Shown here piece after piece: positions 37,452 through 47,001 of a stretch of 64,000 nt of DNA (the stretch's first letter is position 1; each line of letters opens with the position of its first letter). Source of the DNA: Thermoguttaceae bacterium. Its GTDB lineage: Bacteria; Planctomycetota; Planctomycetia; Pirellulales; Thermoguttaceae. The stretch covers positions 171,231-235,230 of the forward strand of contig JANXBW010000003.1 of assembly GCA_025060325.1 (NCBI GenBank), read 5' to 3'. The position numbers and the translations under genes are program-made. The notes beneath the pieces are model-generated. The model had not been told where the DNA came from, made no database searches, and saw nothing but the letters and a program-made list of their open reading frames with translations.

Positions 37452-38109
37452 GGGCTTGGTCCTCTCCGAACATGCCGCGATTAATCCACACTTTTACCCC
37501 AATCCGGCCCTGAGGAATAAGCGCCTCGGCAAAGCCGTAGTCGATGTTGGCCATGAGCGTCGACAGTGGCATGGTGCCGGCGATTTCCTTTTCCGACCGG
37601 CACATTTCGGCGCCGCCCAACCGGCCGGATACTTGGATCTTGATCCCCTTTGCCCCGGCCTTCATTGTCTCCTCGATGGCCCGTTTCATCGTCCGCCGGA
37701 AGCTTGCCCGCCGGGAAAGCTGATCGGCTATATCCTCGGCTACAAGCTGGGCCACCAACTCCGGCTGCCGAACTTCGACAACATCCAACCGAATCCGCCG
37801 CCCAGTCAGCTCCTCGAGCTCCCGTTGCAATTCCTCTTTCTTTTCGCCTTTGCGGCCGATGAGGATCCCCGGGCGGGCCGAGTGGACAATCACCCGGACC
37901 TCATCCCGAGTGCGCTCAATCTCGATCTTGGCCACCATGGGATACATGGGGCGGCCCTCGGCGTCTTTTCGATTCTTAATGAAGTCGCGAATCTTCTGAT
38001 CTTCCACCAGAAGATCGGCGTACTCCCTTTTGCTTGCGGCGTACCACCGGCTCGCCCAAGGTAAGGTAACACCCACCCGAAAACCGATCGGGTTAACCTT
38101 TTGACCCAT
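37390..38109 (-). CDS. rpsC: 30S ribosomal protein S3, end overlaps rplP
   Basis: 239 residues. Family marks are [15 protein letters not shown], the KH domain around [20 protein letters not shown], and the C-terminal [20 protein letters not shown] and [15 protein letters not shown] 38109 has GGGAGC upstream. The stop is at 37390, so the last 62 bases, coding for the tail after GMFGE, also encode the N-terminus of L16 in another frame. S3 forms part of the mRNA entry channel. Confidence 0.95.
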   Translation of the reverse strand: MGQKVNPIGFRVGVTLPWASRWYAASKREYADLLVEDQKIRDFIKNRKDAEGRPMYPMVAKIEIERTRDEVRVIVHSARPGILIGRKGEKKEELQRELEELTGRRIRLDVVEVRQPELVAQLVAEDIADQLSRRASFRRTMKRAIEETMKAGAKGIKIQVSGRLGGAEMCRSEKEIAGTMPLSTLMANIDYGFAEALIPQGRIGVKVWINRGMFGEDQAHGDDAQAGKVPKGPKRTYKR

Positions 38110-38116
38110 GGCCGCT

Positions 38117-38479
38117 TTAGCTCCCTTTTGCCAACACCACTGTAATGTGGGACATCCGCCGCAAATAGATCGAGGCCGCTCCCCGCGCCCGGGGCCGAAG
38201 CCGCTTGAGGGACGGGCCTTGATCAACACGAACTTCCCTCAAGACTAACCGCTCCGCGTGGCGTTCGTCCTGATCTTCCGCATTGGCCACCGCACTCTTA
38301 ATGACCTTTTCCAAGAAGCGAGCACCCCGCTGCGGCTGGAAGCGGAGGATCGTCAAGGCCTCCTCAGCGGTCTTGCCACGGACCATGTCCGCTAGGAGCC
38401 GGACCTTTCGAGGGCTGATCCGGGCAAAACGATGTTTGGCCACGTACCGGGGTTCGGTGTCGTTAACTGACTTGGCCAT
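38117..38479 (-). CDS. rplV: 50S ribosomal protein L22
   Basis: 120 residues. [20 protein letters not shown] and [20 protein letters not shown] are the family core; the loop lines the exit tunnel. ATG with AAAGGTG upstream. It ends 7 bases before rpsC. Confidence 0.97.
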   Translation of the reverse strand: MAKSVNDTEPRYVAKHRFARISPRKVRLLADMVRGKTAEEALTILRFQPQRGARFLEKVIKSAVANAEDQDERHAERLVLREVRVDQGPSLKRLRPRARGAASIYLRRMSHITVVLAKGS

Positions 38480-38576
38480 CTGTTACACCTTTGAAGTCAC
38501 ACTCAAAGCGACGCCAAAAACCCCCTTCCTCAACACGAAAGAGGCCCTGGGCCATCGACCGGGACGTCCGCAAACA

Positions 38577-38861
38577 CTATTTCCGCTTGGCCTCTTTCTT
38601 GCCTGCACCACCGTGGCCGCGGAAGGTTCGCGTCGGGGCAAACTCCCCTAGGCGATGGCCTACCATTTCTTCGGTCACAAAGACCTTCACGTGGGTCTTG
38701 CCATTATGGACCAAGAAGGTATGGCCCACGAACTCCGGGATAATAGTGCAGGCACGAGCCCAAGTCTTAATGGGCCGACGCTCATTGCTTTCGTTTAATT
38801 GCTGCACCTTTCGGTACAGTTTGGCGTCAACGTAAGGACCTTTTTTAAGTGAGCGTCCCAT
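38577..38861 (-). CDS. rpsS: 30S ribosomal protein S19
   Basis: 94 residues. [19 protein letters not shown], the [20 protein letters not shown] segment and the C-terminal [15 protein letters not shown] are standard. In the head of the small subunit. Directly downstream of rplB. Confidence 0.97.
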   Translation of the reverse strand: MGRSLKKGPYVDAKLYRKVQQLNESNERRPIKTWARACTIIPEFVGHTFLVHNGKTHVKVFVTEEMVGHRLGEFAPTRTFRGHGGAGKKEAKRK

Positions 38862-38872
38862 AGGGTGCCTCT

Positions 38873-39733
38873 TTACCGCTTAATCTTTGCCTCCCCGTAC
38901 CGCCGCGACACTCGCCGCCGCAAGATGAACTTGTCGGAAGGTTTGCGCGGCTTGCGTGTTTTGCCACCTTTTGCCGACTTCCCAGTGGGGCTGCACGGAT
39001 GCCGGCCGCCCTTAGTCCGCCCCTCGCCACCGCCGTGCGGGTGATCGATGGGGTTCATCGCCGTACCCCGGACATGCGGCCGCCGACCCAACCAGCGGCT
39101 TCGTCCAGCCTTGCCCAGGCTAATGGCGTCGTGATCGAGGTTGCCTACAACGCCGATGGTGGCCCGGCAAGCGGCGGGAACGCGGCGAATTTCCCCGCTA
39201 GGGAGCTGAATCTGCGCCCAGCCCGCATCGCGAGCCATCAGCACAGCCCGTGCGCCGGCCGCTCGACATAACGCCGCCCCTTTGCCAGGTTGCATCTCGA
39301 TCGCATGGATTTCCAAGCCAAGGGGGATTTCCGAAAGCGGTAGACAATTGCCCACCTTCGGTGGGGCGCCGGGACCACTCATTACCTCATCGCCCACCTT
39401 CAGGCCATCGGGGGCAAGAATGAATCGCTTCTCTCCATCGGCGTAATGAAGCAGCGCAATGCGAGCACTTCGATTGGGATCATACTGTATTGACGCCACC
39501 CGGGCAGGGATGCCGTCTTTCCGACGCCAAAAATCAATGACGCGGTATTTCCGTTTATGCCCACCTCCCCGATGCCGGGCTGTGATCTTGCCCTGGTTGT
39601 TACGCCCACTGCCCCGGACCATCGGGCGCAATAGCGACTTGGGGGGTTCTGCCCCCGGCGTTAACTCGGCAAAGTCGCTGACGCTGGCGTGACGCCGTCC
39701 GGGGGACGTTGGCTTGTATACACGGATACCCAT
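38873..39733 (-). CDS. rplB: 50S ribosomal protein L2
   Basis: 286 residues, normal length. [20 protein letters not shown], the [20 protein letters not shown] segment and [20 protein letters not shown], which holds the conserved His near the peptidyl transferase centre, are all present. GGAGATAG precedes the ATG. Confidence 0.98.
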   Translation of the reverse strand: MGIRVYKPTSPGRRHASVSDFAELTPGAEPPKSLLRPMVRGSGRNNQGKITARHRGGGHKRKYRVIDFWRRKDGIPARVASIQYDPNRSARIALLHYADGEKRFILAPDGLKVGDEVMSGPGAPPKVGNCLPLSEIPLGLEIHAIEMQPGKGAALCRAAGARAVLMARDAGWAQIQLPSGEIRRVPAACRATIGVVGNLDHDAISLGKAGRSRWLGRRPHVRGTAMNPIDHPHGGGEGRTKGGRHPCSPTGKSAKGGKTRKPRKPSDKFILRRRVSRRYGEAKIKR

Positions 39734-39855
39734 GATCTATCTCCACGGTCGATTGCCGATATTTGCCTCAGCGCCGGAGAAGCCGCCTTTTCATCCACAG
39801 GCCCAAACCCGCGGCAAGAAGGTATTTGAGGGCCCAATACCATCCAGGTATAGCT

Positions 39856-40167
39856 TTAGAAGAAGTCGATCCGATAATCCGGATGCAGGGTTACGATTGC
39901 CTTCTTCCAAGACCGGGTATAGCCCCGCTTGAACCGGAAGCGTCGCGGTTTCCCACGGCGATTCTGTGTGTTCACCCGCACTACCTTGACATTGAAAAGC
40001 TCCTCCACGGCCTCGCGGATCATCTTCTTGTTGGCAAGCGGATGAACCTCGAACGTGTACTGGTTAAACCGTTCCGCCCGTTGGAGGCTCTTTTCGGTCA
40101 CAAGCGGGCGAATGATGATCTGATATGCACTTAGCTGTAAGTTAGTTTGGGTGATATCACGTCCCAT
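39856..40167 (-). CDS. rplW: 50S ribosomal protein L23
   Basis: 103 residues. IIRPLVTEKSLQRAERFNQY and NKKMIREAVEELFNVKVVRV are the family core. The exit-tunnel docking site for trigger factor and SRP. Weak ribosome binding site; the spacer to rplD is 152 bp. Confidence 0.95.
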   Translation of the reverse strand: MGRDITQTNLQLSAYQIIIRPLVTEKSLQRAERFNQYTFEVHPLANKKMIREAVEELFNVKVVRVNTQNRRGKPRRFRFKRGYTRSWKKAIVTLHPDYRIDFF

Positions 40168-40319
40168 GATTGATTGACCACTTCACTAGGGACAACAACC
40201 CGGGGCTTAACCCGCAGATAATCAGGTCAAATGTTCGCGGCTACCCGTTGGGATAGAAGTTGCCTCTCCTCGTCCCTTCCCCACCGATGGCAGACTTCCA
40301 AGGGTTGGCACCGGCAACT

Positions 40320-41051
40320 TTAGGAGGAAGTTGCGGCGGCTAACTGGCCAGCGGCCTTTCGGCCCGCCTTCTTTTCCTGTTCCTCTTTGATTTTCTTCCT
40401 AAACGCATCTAGTGCGGCCGTTGTCATCAACAGCCGCTTGGGACGGAGAACTTCCAGTGCGTTTAGGTCGCTAACGGGCATCACCCAAGCGTCGGCTAGA
40501 TTGCGGACGCTCTTGTACACGTTGACATCATACTGCTCGACCACCACGAGCGTTTTAAGCCCATCCAGCTCCAGGGCTTTCAAAGTGGCCGCCATTTCCC
40601 GGGTCTTCGGCTCGGCAAATGTCAGCTCGTTAATTAGCTTGACTTCGCCATCGCGAAAGCGGGCGGCCAACGCCATGCGCGTCGCCAGCCTCAATGCTTG
40701 TTTGGGCAAGCGGTAGTACCAGTCCCGCGGCCGAAGTGCGTGAGCGTGCCCACCGCCAACCCGCGTCGGCGATCGCCTCGAGCCAGCACGCGCCCGGCCC
40801 GTCCCTTTTTGCCGATAAAGCTTCCGTGTGGAACCGGCGACCTCGCCCCGGCTTTTGGTCTTCACGGTGCCGAGGCGCTTGTTCGCCTGGTACATTACCA
40901 CGGCATCGTGTAAAAGCTGCTTGGAAATTCGAGGCGCAAGCTCTGCGAGGTCTAGTTCATAACTACCAACCTGCTGGCCTGCGCGATCAAATACTGGCAA
41001 AACCAACATGCTCTTTTCCCGTTTATCAGCACGGACCTGGCTTTCCGTCAT
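40320..41051 (-). CDS. rplD: 50S ribosomal protein L4
   Basis: 243 residues. The tunnel loop is RKLYRQKGTGRARAGSRRSP, with WYYRLPKQALRLATRMALAA after it. The C-terminus has a Lys/Glu/Ala-rich tail. L4 represses the S10 operon in some bacteria. GAGGTG precedes the ATG used; an internal ATG 14 codons later is possible. Confidence 0.96.
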   Translation of the reverse strand: MTESQVRADKREKSMLVLPVFDRAGQQVGSYELDLAELAPRISKQLLHDAVVMYQANKRLGTVKTKSRGEVAGSTRKLYRQKGTGRARAGSRRSPTRVGGGHAHALRPRDWYYRLPKQALRLATRMALAARFRDGEVKLINELTFAEPKTREMAATLKALELDGLKTLVVVEQYDVNVYKSVRNLADAWVMPVSDLNALEVLRPKRLLMTTAALDAFRKKIKEEQEKKAGRKAAGQLAAATSS

Positions 41052-41179
41052 AAAGCAGCACCTCGGGGACTACCGTTGACAGGCACGCTCCGAGGGGGTC
41101 GCCACCCACAATTAACCCCACGAAGACCCGAAGCACTGTACAGCCAACCACCACCAATGAGTGCCGCTAAGCTCCGCTG

Positions 41180-41944
41180 TCAGTTGGTTGATGCGGCGGC
41201 CATCTGGCCGTCTTCTTTACGGATCGGTGGTAAGAGCGGCTTCAGCGGTTTTGCAGGCAGCTTATTCGTCGATCGAATAATCAAAAATCCTCCGTTTGGC
41301 CCCGGGACTGCTCCTTTGACCAAAAGCAGATTGTTGACTTCGTCCACTTGCACCACTCGGAGGTTGCGCACCGTACAACGGGCAGCCCCATAATGACCGG
41401 CCATCCGCTTCCCCTTAAAGACGTGGTGCGGGTCGGAGTTCATCCCGATCGACCCTGGATGCCGGTGAACTTTCTTCACACCGTGGCTGGCTCGCTGACC
41501 GCGGAAATTGTGTCGCTTCATTACGCCGGCAAAGCCGCGGCCCTTGCTAATGCCGGTGACATCGACGGCCCCAACCTCCTCGAAAATGGACACGTCGATC
41601 ACTTGCCCGACTTGATAACCGGCAACCGGGGTACGAATCTCGCGAATGAAACGCTTGGGCTCACAATTGGCCTTTGGCGGAGGGGTTACACCTGCGAGGA
41701 GGAGCGCCTTCTGGCGTTTGCTGTCAAGATGGGCAACGTGGCCGCGTTCGGCCCGGGTGGCAAGACGACGAGGTTTATCGAGGAAGCCTAGTTGGATGGC
41801 CTCATAGCCGTCGCGCTCCAAGGTCTTCACCTGAAGCACGTGGCAAGGACCGGCTTGAATAACAGTGACCGGGATGACCTTTCCCGAAGGATCATAAATC
41901 TGCGTCATCCCGACCTTTCGGCCAAGGATTCCAACAGTCGCCAT
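41180..41944 (-). CDS. rplC: 50S ribosomal protein L3
   Basis: 254 residues. GILGRKVGMTQIYDPSGKVI, VTGISKGRGFAGVMKRHNF and the loop SIGMNSDPHHVFKGKRMAGH are family marks. Start ATG with GAGGTAAC upstream. C-terminal extension of about 25 residues. Confidence 0.97.
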   Translation of the reverse strand: MATVGILGRKVGMTQIYDPSGKVIPVTVIQAGPCHVLQVKTLERDGYEAIQLGFLDKPRRLATRAERGHVAHLDSKRQKALLLAGVTPPPKANCEPKRFIREIRTPVAGYQVGQVIDVSIFEEVGAVDVTGISKGRGFAGVMKRHNFRGQRASHGVKKVHRHPGSIGMNSDPHHVFKGKRMAGHYGAARCTVRNLRVVQVDEVNNLLLVKGAVPGPNGGFLIIRSTNKLPAKPLKPLLPPIRKEDGQMAAASTN

Positions 41945-42196
41945 AGCTTGTTACCTCATCCCCATCTTGCCGCTGGGACCACCGGCTACATTCCGGCGTT
42001 ACCCATCCGGCTTCCCTTCATGCCGCAGTCCGCTCCGTTTACAACCAGACCGAACCGCTAAGGCAAACGCGTGCAATAGACACCCCGCTTTTAAAATTTC
42101 CCTCCAACCTCTGGGCTTGGAGGTAGCTCAAAAGTCTGAATGGAGCCTAACCCCGTTGCCCCGGTTAATTCCGCCCCAAACTACACTTCCCACTTG

Positions 42197-42523
42197 CTAA
42201 CCCGTGGTTGCTTTAATCTTCACCTCAACCCCCGCTGGCAAGCTTAGTTTGTTTAGCTCCTCAATGGTCTTTGAAGTTGCTTCCCGGATTTCAATCAGCC
42301 GCTTGTGAGTGCGAATCTCGAACTGTTGCCTTGCTTTCTTATCGATAAAGGGGCTCGACAGTACTGTATAGCGCTCGATCCGCGTCGGCAGAGGGATCGG
42401 CCCAAAAACTTTTGCCCCGGTCCGTTTGGCGGTCTCCACAATTTCCCTCGCGTGCTCATCCAGAACCGCGTGGTCGTAGGCCTCCATCCGAATACGGATG
42501 ACTTCGCTGGTTTTTCCTGCCAC
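42197..42523 (-). CDS. rpsJ: 30S ribosomal protein S10 (first gene of the S10 operon)
   Basis: 108 residues. [20 protein letters not shown] and [20 protein letters not shown] are the family core. Also NusE, a partner in antitermination. GTG start with GGAGAAAG upstream. A 790-bp gap separates it from fusA and holds a terminator and a promoter candidate, so the S10 operon probably has its own transcript. Confidence 0.97.
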   Translation of the reverse strand: MAGKTSEVIRIRMEAYDHAVLDEHAREIVETAKRTGAKVFGPIPLPTRIERYTVLSSPFIDKKARQQFEIRTHKRLIEIREATSKTIEELNKLSLPAGVEVKIKATTG

Positions 42524-42644
42524 CGACGCTTTCTCCAGACCTCAAACGGAATTTAAAAGACCGGGTCAATCTTTCTCAAGTTGCTGTTATTTATGAACTA
42601 AGGTTACAGCAAATTGGCAAAACCCCAAAAAGGCCGATTTAAAA

Positions 42645-42673
42645 AGGGTATCGGTTAATACGTTTTCCGTCAA
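42645..42673 (-). promoter_or_regulatory. candidate promoter of the S10 operon
   Basis: On the minus strand TTGACG (42668-42673) and TACCCT (42645-42650) are 17 bases apart, about 120 bases before the rpsJ start. It lies after the fusA terminator. The -10 is imperfect. Confidence 0.4.
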
Positions 42674-42840
42674 CGGCCTTCGGGTGCCAAGTTTCCCGCC
42701 GCCCCCGGACCCCGATTAAGCTCACCTCTTGCCCGGCGCCCAACCGAAAGCCCACTCGCTGAAAGTTAAACCGCACTCCGTCGGTGCGTAGCTAAGTGCG
42801 AGGGCCTAACTTACTCCATTCGGCGCCGCGACGATCCCGA

Positions 42841-42868
42841 AGAAAATCCCCCAAACCTTCCGGGGGAT
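42841..42868 (-). terminator. intrinsic terminator after fusA
   Basis: On the minus strand ATCCCCC (42862-42868) pairs with GGGGGAT (42846-42852) over a 9-base loop, followed by TTTCTTC. It lies 446 bases after the fusA stop. Confidence 0.5.
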
Positions 42869-43313
42869 CTCGAAGCAGCGAGGCAGGTACCGGGCAGGTT
42901 TGTGGCCGGCCATTCGCGGCGGGGATCAGCCATTTTAAAGCCGACGCCCTATTACCTGAAAGACCCCCAGAGCAAAAAGGGCGCAAAATATTCCCGGTAT
43001 CTTCCACCAGTGCCTGATTTATCCCGGGGCCACCAAAAGTGGAAGTTTCCACTGGATAGAGGTGCGCCCGTAGTTCGCCAGAGCTTGCAGCCAGGGGTGC
43101 TTACACGCGGGTTTTTCCTGCCGCGGGCCCCTCCCTGAACCGCGGCGAAACATTGTTATACGTCTAGCGGCTTTCACGCTGGTTGCTATTGCTTGGCGAT
43201 ACCCTCCCAAAAGCGACCCGCTTCAGCCGAGAGCACCAAACTCCGGGGAGAACCTCCCCCGCAGGCCCAAGTTTAGGTTCATTCCCTGCTCTCTCGGGCG
43301 GGAGAATCTGTCG

Positions 43314-45386
43314 CTAAACGATCGTGGCCATTACTTCGGCCGGTACCGGAGCATAAGAGTGCGGCTCCATCGAGCAACTTGCGCGGCCTTGCGAAAGGGT
43401 CCGCATCGCGCTTGAATAGCCAAACATATTGGCCATGGGCACAAGCGCTTCGATTACCCGCATGGGCCCCCTCTGGAAAGTCTTTTCGATACTGGCCCGG
43501 CGGCGCTGAAGGTCTGCCACGAAATCCCCGATGTATTCCTCTGGGGTGACAACCTCCAATCGCATAATCGGCTCCATGACAATCGTGCCCCCTTCCCGCA
43601 AGGCCCGTTCGAAGGCATCGGCCGCCGCCATCTGGAAGGCAAGTTCGTTAGAGTCGGTTTCGTGGACCTTGCCACCCAAGACGGTTAGCTTCACCTGCGT
43701 CAAGGGGAAGCCGTAGAGTCCCGTGCCCTGGACTTTTTCCTGAAGCACTTGCAGAGCTGCCTTGAGGAAGGGTGCCGGGAGCTCTTCGCCGCATTCGGCT
43801 GTCACCAGGAACGGTTGTCCCTTTTGTTCCCAGCGCTCAATCCGCACACGCAGTTCGGCAAATAGGTTTTGGCCGGCTAGGTTTCGATGGCACACCCCGA
43901 CCACTTCGGCCGGCTTCTCCACCGTCTCGCGATAGCTGACCCGCGGAGGATACACCCGCACGTTGAGCCGAAATTCTCGTTCAAGCCGATGGCGGATGAC
44001 CTCTAAGTGGAGTTCCCCCATCCCGGAGATGATTGTCTGGCCGGTTTCTTCAACTTCCCGGGCATCGAAAGTGGGATCTTGGCGTTTCATTAACTCGAGC
44101 ACTTCCGCCAGCTTCTTTCTTTCGGCAGAGCTTTCCGGCTCGATAGCCATCGATATGACCGTCTCGGGAAAACTAATCGGCTCAAGGAGAATGGGATGAC
44201 GCGGATCGCACAACGTATCGCCTGTGACGGAGTAACGCAGGCCAACAATGCCTATGATATCGCCGGCGAAAGCTTCCGAAATTTGTTCGCGCCTGTCAGC
44301 CTGCACGCGCCAAAGTTGTGGCACATTCTCCTTTTTGTTTTTTCCCGGATTCAGCACGCGAGAGTTAGACTTTAGATGCCCAGAGTAAATTCGGACATAA
44401 TGTAGCTCAGCATGCCGATCCACTTGGATTTTAAAAACAAGCCCGGCAAATGGCTCTTTAGGATCGGGCTTTCGGTAAATCTTTTTGCCGGGCTTTTCCG
44501 GGTCTTCGCCCTCCACCGGCGGAAGGTCGAGGGGACTTGGCAGATACCATGCCACCGCATCAAGAACTGGCTGCACACCAATCCCTTGAAGTGCCGAGCC
44601 GCAAAAAACAGGAACAATTCGGTAAGCTAGAGTCCCCCGACGGATTGCCCGACGAAGTAGATCTTCGTCCACTGGCTGATCGGCCAGAAGTCTCTCCGTC
44701 AACTCGTCGTCATAAAGTGACAAGTCATCAAGAAGCCGGCTTCGCCATTCCTCGGCACGCTCGCGTTCTTCTTCCGGGATGGGCGAGGCGATGATTTCCG
44801 ATCCCTCGCTTTCCTTGGTAAACGTCAGCATTTGCATCGACAGCAAATCAATAATAGCCCGGAAGGGATTCTTAAAATGCGCCGGACCGGCTCCCACCGG
44901 CAGGGTCAATGCCACCGGGTGGGTTCCCAGCCGCTCGCGAATTTCCTCTAAGGTGCGGAAAAAGTCCGCGCCTTCGCGGTCCATCTTGTTGATAAAGGCA
45001 AGCCGGGGAACACGATAGCGATCGGCCTGGTGCCAAACGGTCTCGCTTTGGGCCTCGACCCCTTCCCGTGCACTAAAGACCACCACTGCCCCGTCGAGAA
45101 CCCGGAGGCAGCGCTCAACTTCCGCCGTAAAGTCAACGTGTCCCGGGGTGTCGATAAGGTTAATGACTACATCTTTCCAGTTAAACGTCACCGTGGCAGC
45201 ATTGATCGTGATGCCCCGTTCTTGTTCCTCCGGATCATAGTCGGTGACAGTGGTCCCCTCGTCCACAGAGCCTACGCGGTGGACAAAGTGCGCGTAGAAA
45301 AGCATCCGCTCGGTAAGCGTTGTCTTACCGGCATCAATGTGGGCAACGATGCCGATGTTGCGAATGCGGCCTATATCCGCTGGCAT
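43314..45386 (-). CDS. fusA: translation elongation factor G
   Basis: 690 residues, normal length; a ribosomal translocase GTPase. G1 is AHIDAGKTTLTERML, G3 is DTPGHVDFTAEVERCL and G4 is NKMDREGADF. Switch I reads EERGITINAATVTFNWKD and domain IV has the GGKVHETDSNELAFQMAA segment. Third gene of the str operon, after rpsL and rpsG; tuf is not here but at 61061-62260. Confidence 0.97.
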   Translation of the reverse strand: MPADIGRIRNIGIVAHIDAGKTTLTERMLFYAHFVHRVGSVDEGTTVTDYDPEEQERGITINAATVTFNWKDVVINLIDTPGHVDFTAEVERCLRVLDGAVVVFSAREGVEAQSETVWHQADRYRVPRLAFINKMDREGADFFRTLEEIRERLGTHPVALTLPVGAGPAHFKNPFRAIIDLLSMQMLTFTKESEGSEIIASPIPEEERERAEEWRSRLLDDLSLYDDELTERLLADQPVDEDLLRRAIRRGTLAYRIVPVFCGSALQGIGVQPVLDAVAWYLPSPLDLPPVEGEDPEKPGKKIYRKPDPKEPFAGLVFKIQVDRHAELHYVRIYSGHLKSNSRVLNPGKNKKENVPQLWRVQADRREQISEAFAGDIIGIVGLRYSVTGDTLCDPRHPILLEPISFPETVISMAIEPESSAERKKLAEVLELMKRQDPTFDAREVEETGQTIISGMGELHLEVIRHRLEREFRLNVRVYPPRVSYRETVEKPAEVVGVCHRNLAGQNLFAELRVRIERWEQKGQPFLVTAECGEELPAPFLKAALQVLQEKVQGTGLYGFPLTQVKLTVLGGKVHETDSNELAFQMAAADAFERALREGGTIVMEPIMRLEVVTPEEYIGDFVADLQRRRASIEKTFQRGPMRVIEALVPMANMFGYSSAMRTLSQGRASCSMEPHSYAPVPAEVMATIV

Positions 45387-45558
45387 AAGCGTCTATCCCA
45401 CAAAGTTCCAGCCAAGGCGGAAGATAGCAGCCCAGGGCTTCAACCAGTCAGCGAAAAAACACAAGTGGTCTCGATCCTTACCGAAATCGGCGCAAAAGTT
45501 TGCCGCGCCGAAACACCGAAAAAAGTCCCATGGCGCGGCAGAACAGCTAGGCAAAAAG

Positions 45559-46032
45559 TTACCAGGCGAAGTGGGCAAAAGCCTTGTTGGCCTCGGCCAT
45601 CCGGTGGACGTTTTCCCGCCGTGTGATGGCCGCACCTTCGCGGTTGTACGCGGCGATTAGTTCGGCCGCCAGCTTTTCGTACATTGGCCGGCCTTTTTTC
45701 TCTCGGCAAGCCTGGATGATCCAACGGATTGCTAGCGACTGCTGACGCTTCTTGTTGACCTGCATTGGCACTTGGTAAGAAGCACCACCCACTCGGCGAG
45801 AACGAACCTCCAGGTTAGGTTTCACGTTCTCCACCGCCTGGGTAAAGATCTCCATCGGGTCCTTATCCGGCACCCGCTTCTTGATCTCCTCCATCGCCTG
45901 ATAGAAGATCCTTTGGGCGACGGTCTTCTTGCCGTTGCGCATGATACAATTGATGAATTTGCTCACAAGAAGCGAGCCGTAGACAGGGTCAGGCTTGAGC
46001 GTCGCTTCGCTTGCCGTCTTCTTTTTTGCCAT
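45559..46032 (-). CDS. rpsG: 30S ribosomal protein S7
   Basis: 157 residues. [40 protein letters not shown] and the C-terminal [17 protein letters not shown] are family marks. S7 organises the head of the small subunit. Strong GAGGTAAAAGG before the ATG. A 172-bp gap follows to fusA. Confidence 0.97.
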   Translation of the reverse strand: MAKKKTASEATLKPDPVYGSLLVSKFINCIMRNGKKTVAQRIFYQAMEEIKKRVPDKDPMEIFTQAVENVKPNLEVRSRRVGGASYQVPMQVNKKRQQSLAIRWIIQACREKKGRPMYEKLAAELIAAYNREGAAITRRENVHRMAEANKAFAHFAW

Positions 46033-46234
46033 CGCCTTTTACCTCGGTCGCCGGGGTAGTGTCGTTTAACAACCGGTACAGTAAAACTTCCCCGAAAGAA
46101 CCTAACCTCGCAACTATGCCCGGGAAAGCAGGCCGCAAAATCTCGCTACCAACCGGCCCACGCAATCGACTTATGATCGCCAAGACTACCCAACAAACTC
46201 CCACCCTATGGAGCGCTCACCAACGGGGGCGCCT

Positions 46235-46603
46235 TTACTTCTTCTTGGCGCCGTAACGACTGCGGGACTGCTTTCGGCCTTCAACACCCAAGCAGTCCAA
46301 GGCGCCACGGATTACCTGATAGCGCACCCCCGGCAGGTCCCGCACACGACCACCGCGGACCAGGACAATTGAGTGTTCCTGAAGGTTGTGACCTTCGCCC
46401 GGGATGTAAACAGTGGCCTCCTTCCCGTTGGACAAACGGACGCGGGCGATCTTCCGAAGAGCCGAGTTCGGCTTCTTCGGCGTCATCGTTTTCACCTGAA
46501 GGCACACACCCCGCTTCTGCGGACAACCGTCCAGAAGCGGTGACTTACTTTTCTTGCGGACTTTCCGCCGAGGACTCCGAACTAACTGATTAAAAGTTGG
46601 CAT
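46235..46603 (-). CDS. rpsL: 30S ribosomal protein S12
   Basis: 122 residues. [20 protein letters not shown], then [20 protein letters not shown] and [20 protein letters not shown]. The Lys at the classical streptomycin-resistance position (in TPKKPNS) is the wild-type residue. First gene of the str part of the cluster. Confidence 0.97.
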   Translation of the reverse strand: MPTFNQLVRSPRRKVRKKSKSPLLDGCPQKRGVCLQVKTMTPKKPNSALRKIARVRLSNGKEATVYIPGEGHNLQEHSIVLVRGGRVRDLPGVRYQVIRGALDCLGVEGRKQSRSRYGAKKK

Positions 46604-47001
46604 AGTCTTTTTCTCACAAATCTATCCTATTGCTGGTCACAATAGTGATGTTCCATCTCCCACCTCGACCCCAACGGGTAACGAACATCTGAAAGCGCGG
46701 CCGTGTGCCCTCCACGCCCGAGGTCGCTTTCGCGGGTTATTCGGCCGACCCGGCTACCCCATTCCAGGCCGATGCCATCGGGGAAGCCGACCCGCCACCC
46801 GTGCCCTCGGGGCGCCTAACACCCTTTTAAAAAGCTACTGGGCATGGGCTAAAACGTCAATCGGCGGTTTGGCCGGATAAGCACGCGGCCGTAACAAACT
46901 GTAGCCCCGCCGAGCCTCGGGGCTCTCCCAGCCAACAACGGGGCCTCCAATCAGACCACGTACTCAGACCGCCGCCCAAAGAAAGCAATTGTCTTTGCGA
47001 A
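46604..47001. other. 398-bp gap rpoC-rpsL
   Basis: Contains the promoter candidate and a perfect inverted repeat AGCCCCG/CGGGGCT (46903-46909 and 46918-46924) about 80 bases after the rpoC stop, without a good T-run. No gene. Confidence 0.4.
46832..46860 (-). promoter_or_regulatory. candidate promoter upstream of rpsL
   Basis: TTGACG (46855-46860) and TAGCTT (46832-46837) on the minus strand are 17 bases apart, about 230 bases before rpsL. Same -35 as the candidate before rpsJ. The -10 is weak. Confidence 0.3.

Larger units (their letters stand above)
42524..43313. other. 790-bp intergenic region fusA-rpsJ
   Basis: Holds the terminator and promoter candidates listed separately. The remaining frames (for example 42792-43052) have no coding support. 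Confidence 0.4.

Noticed and set aside
42792..43052. 86-codon minus-strand frame between fusA and rpsJ
   Set aside because: It spans the terminator hairpin and has spacer-like composition.
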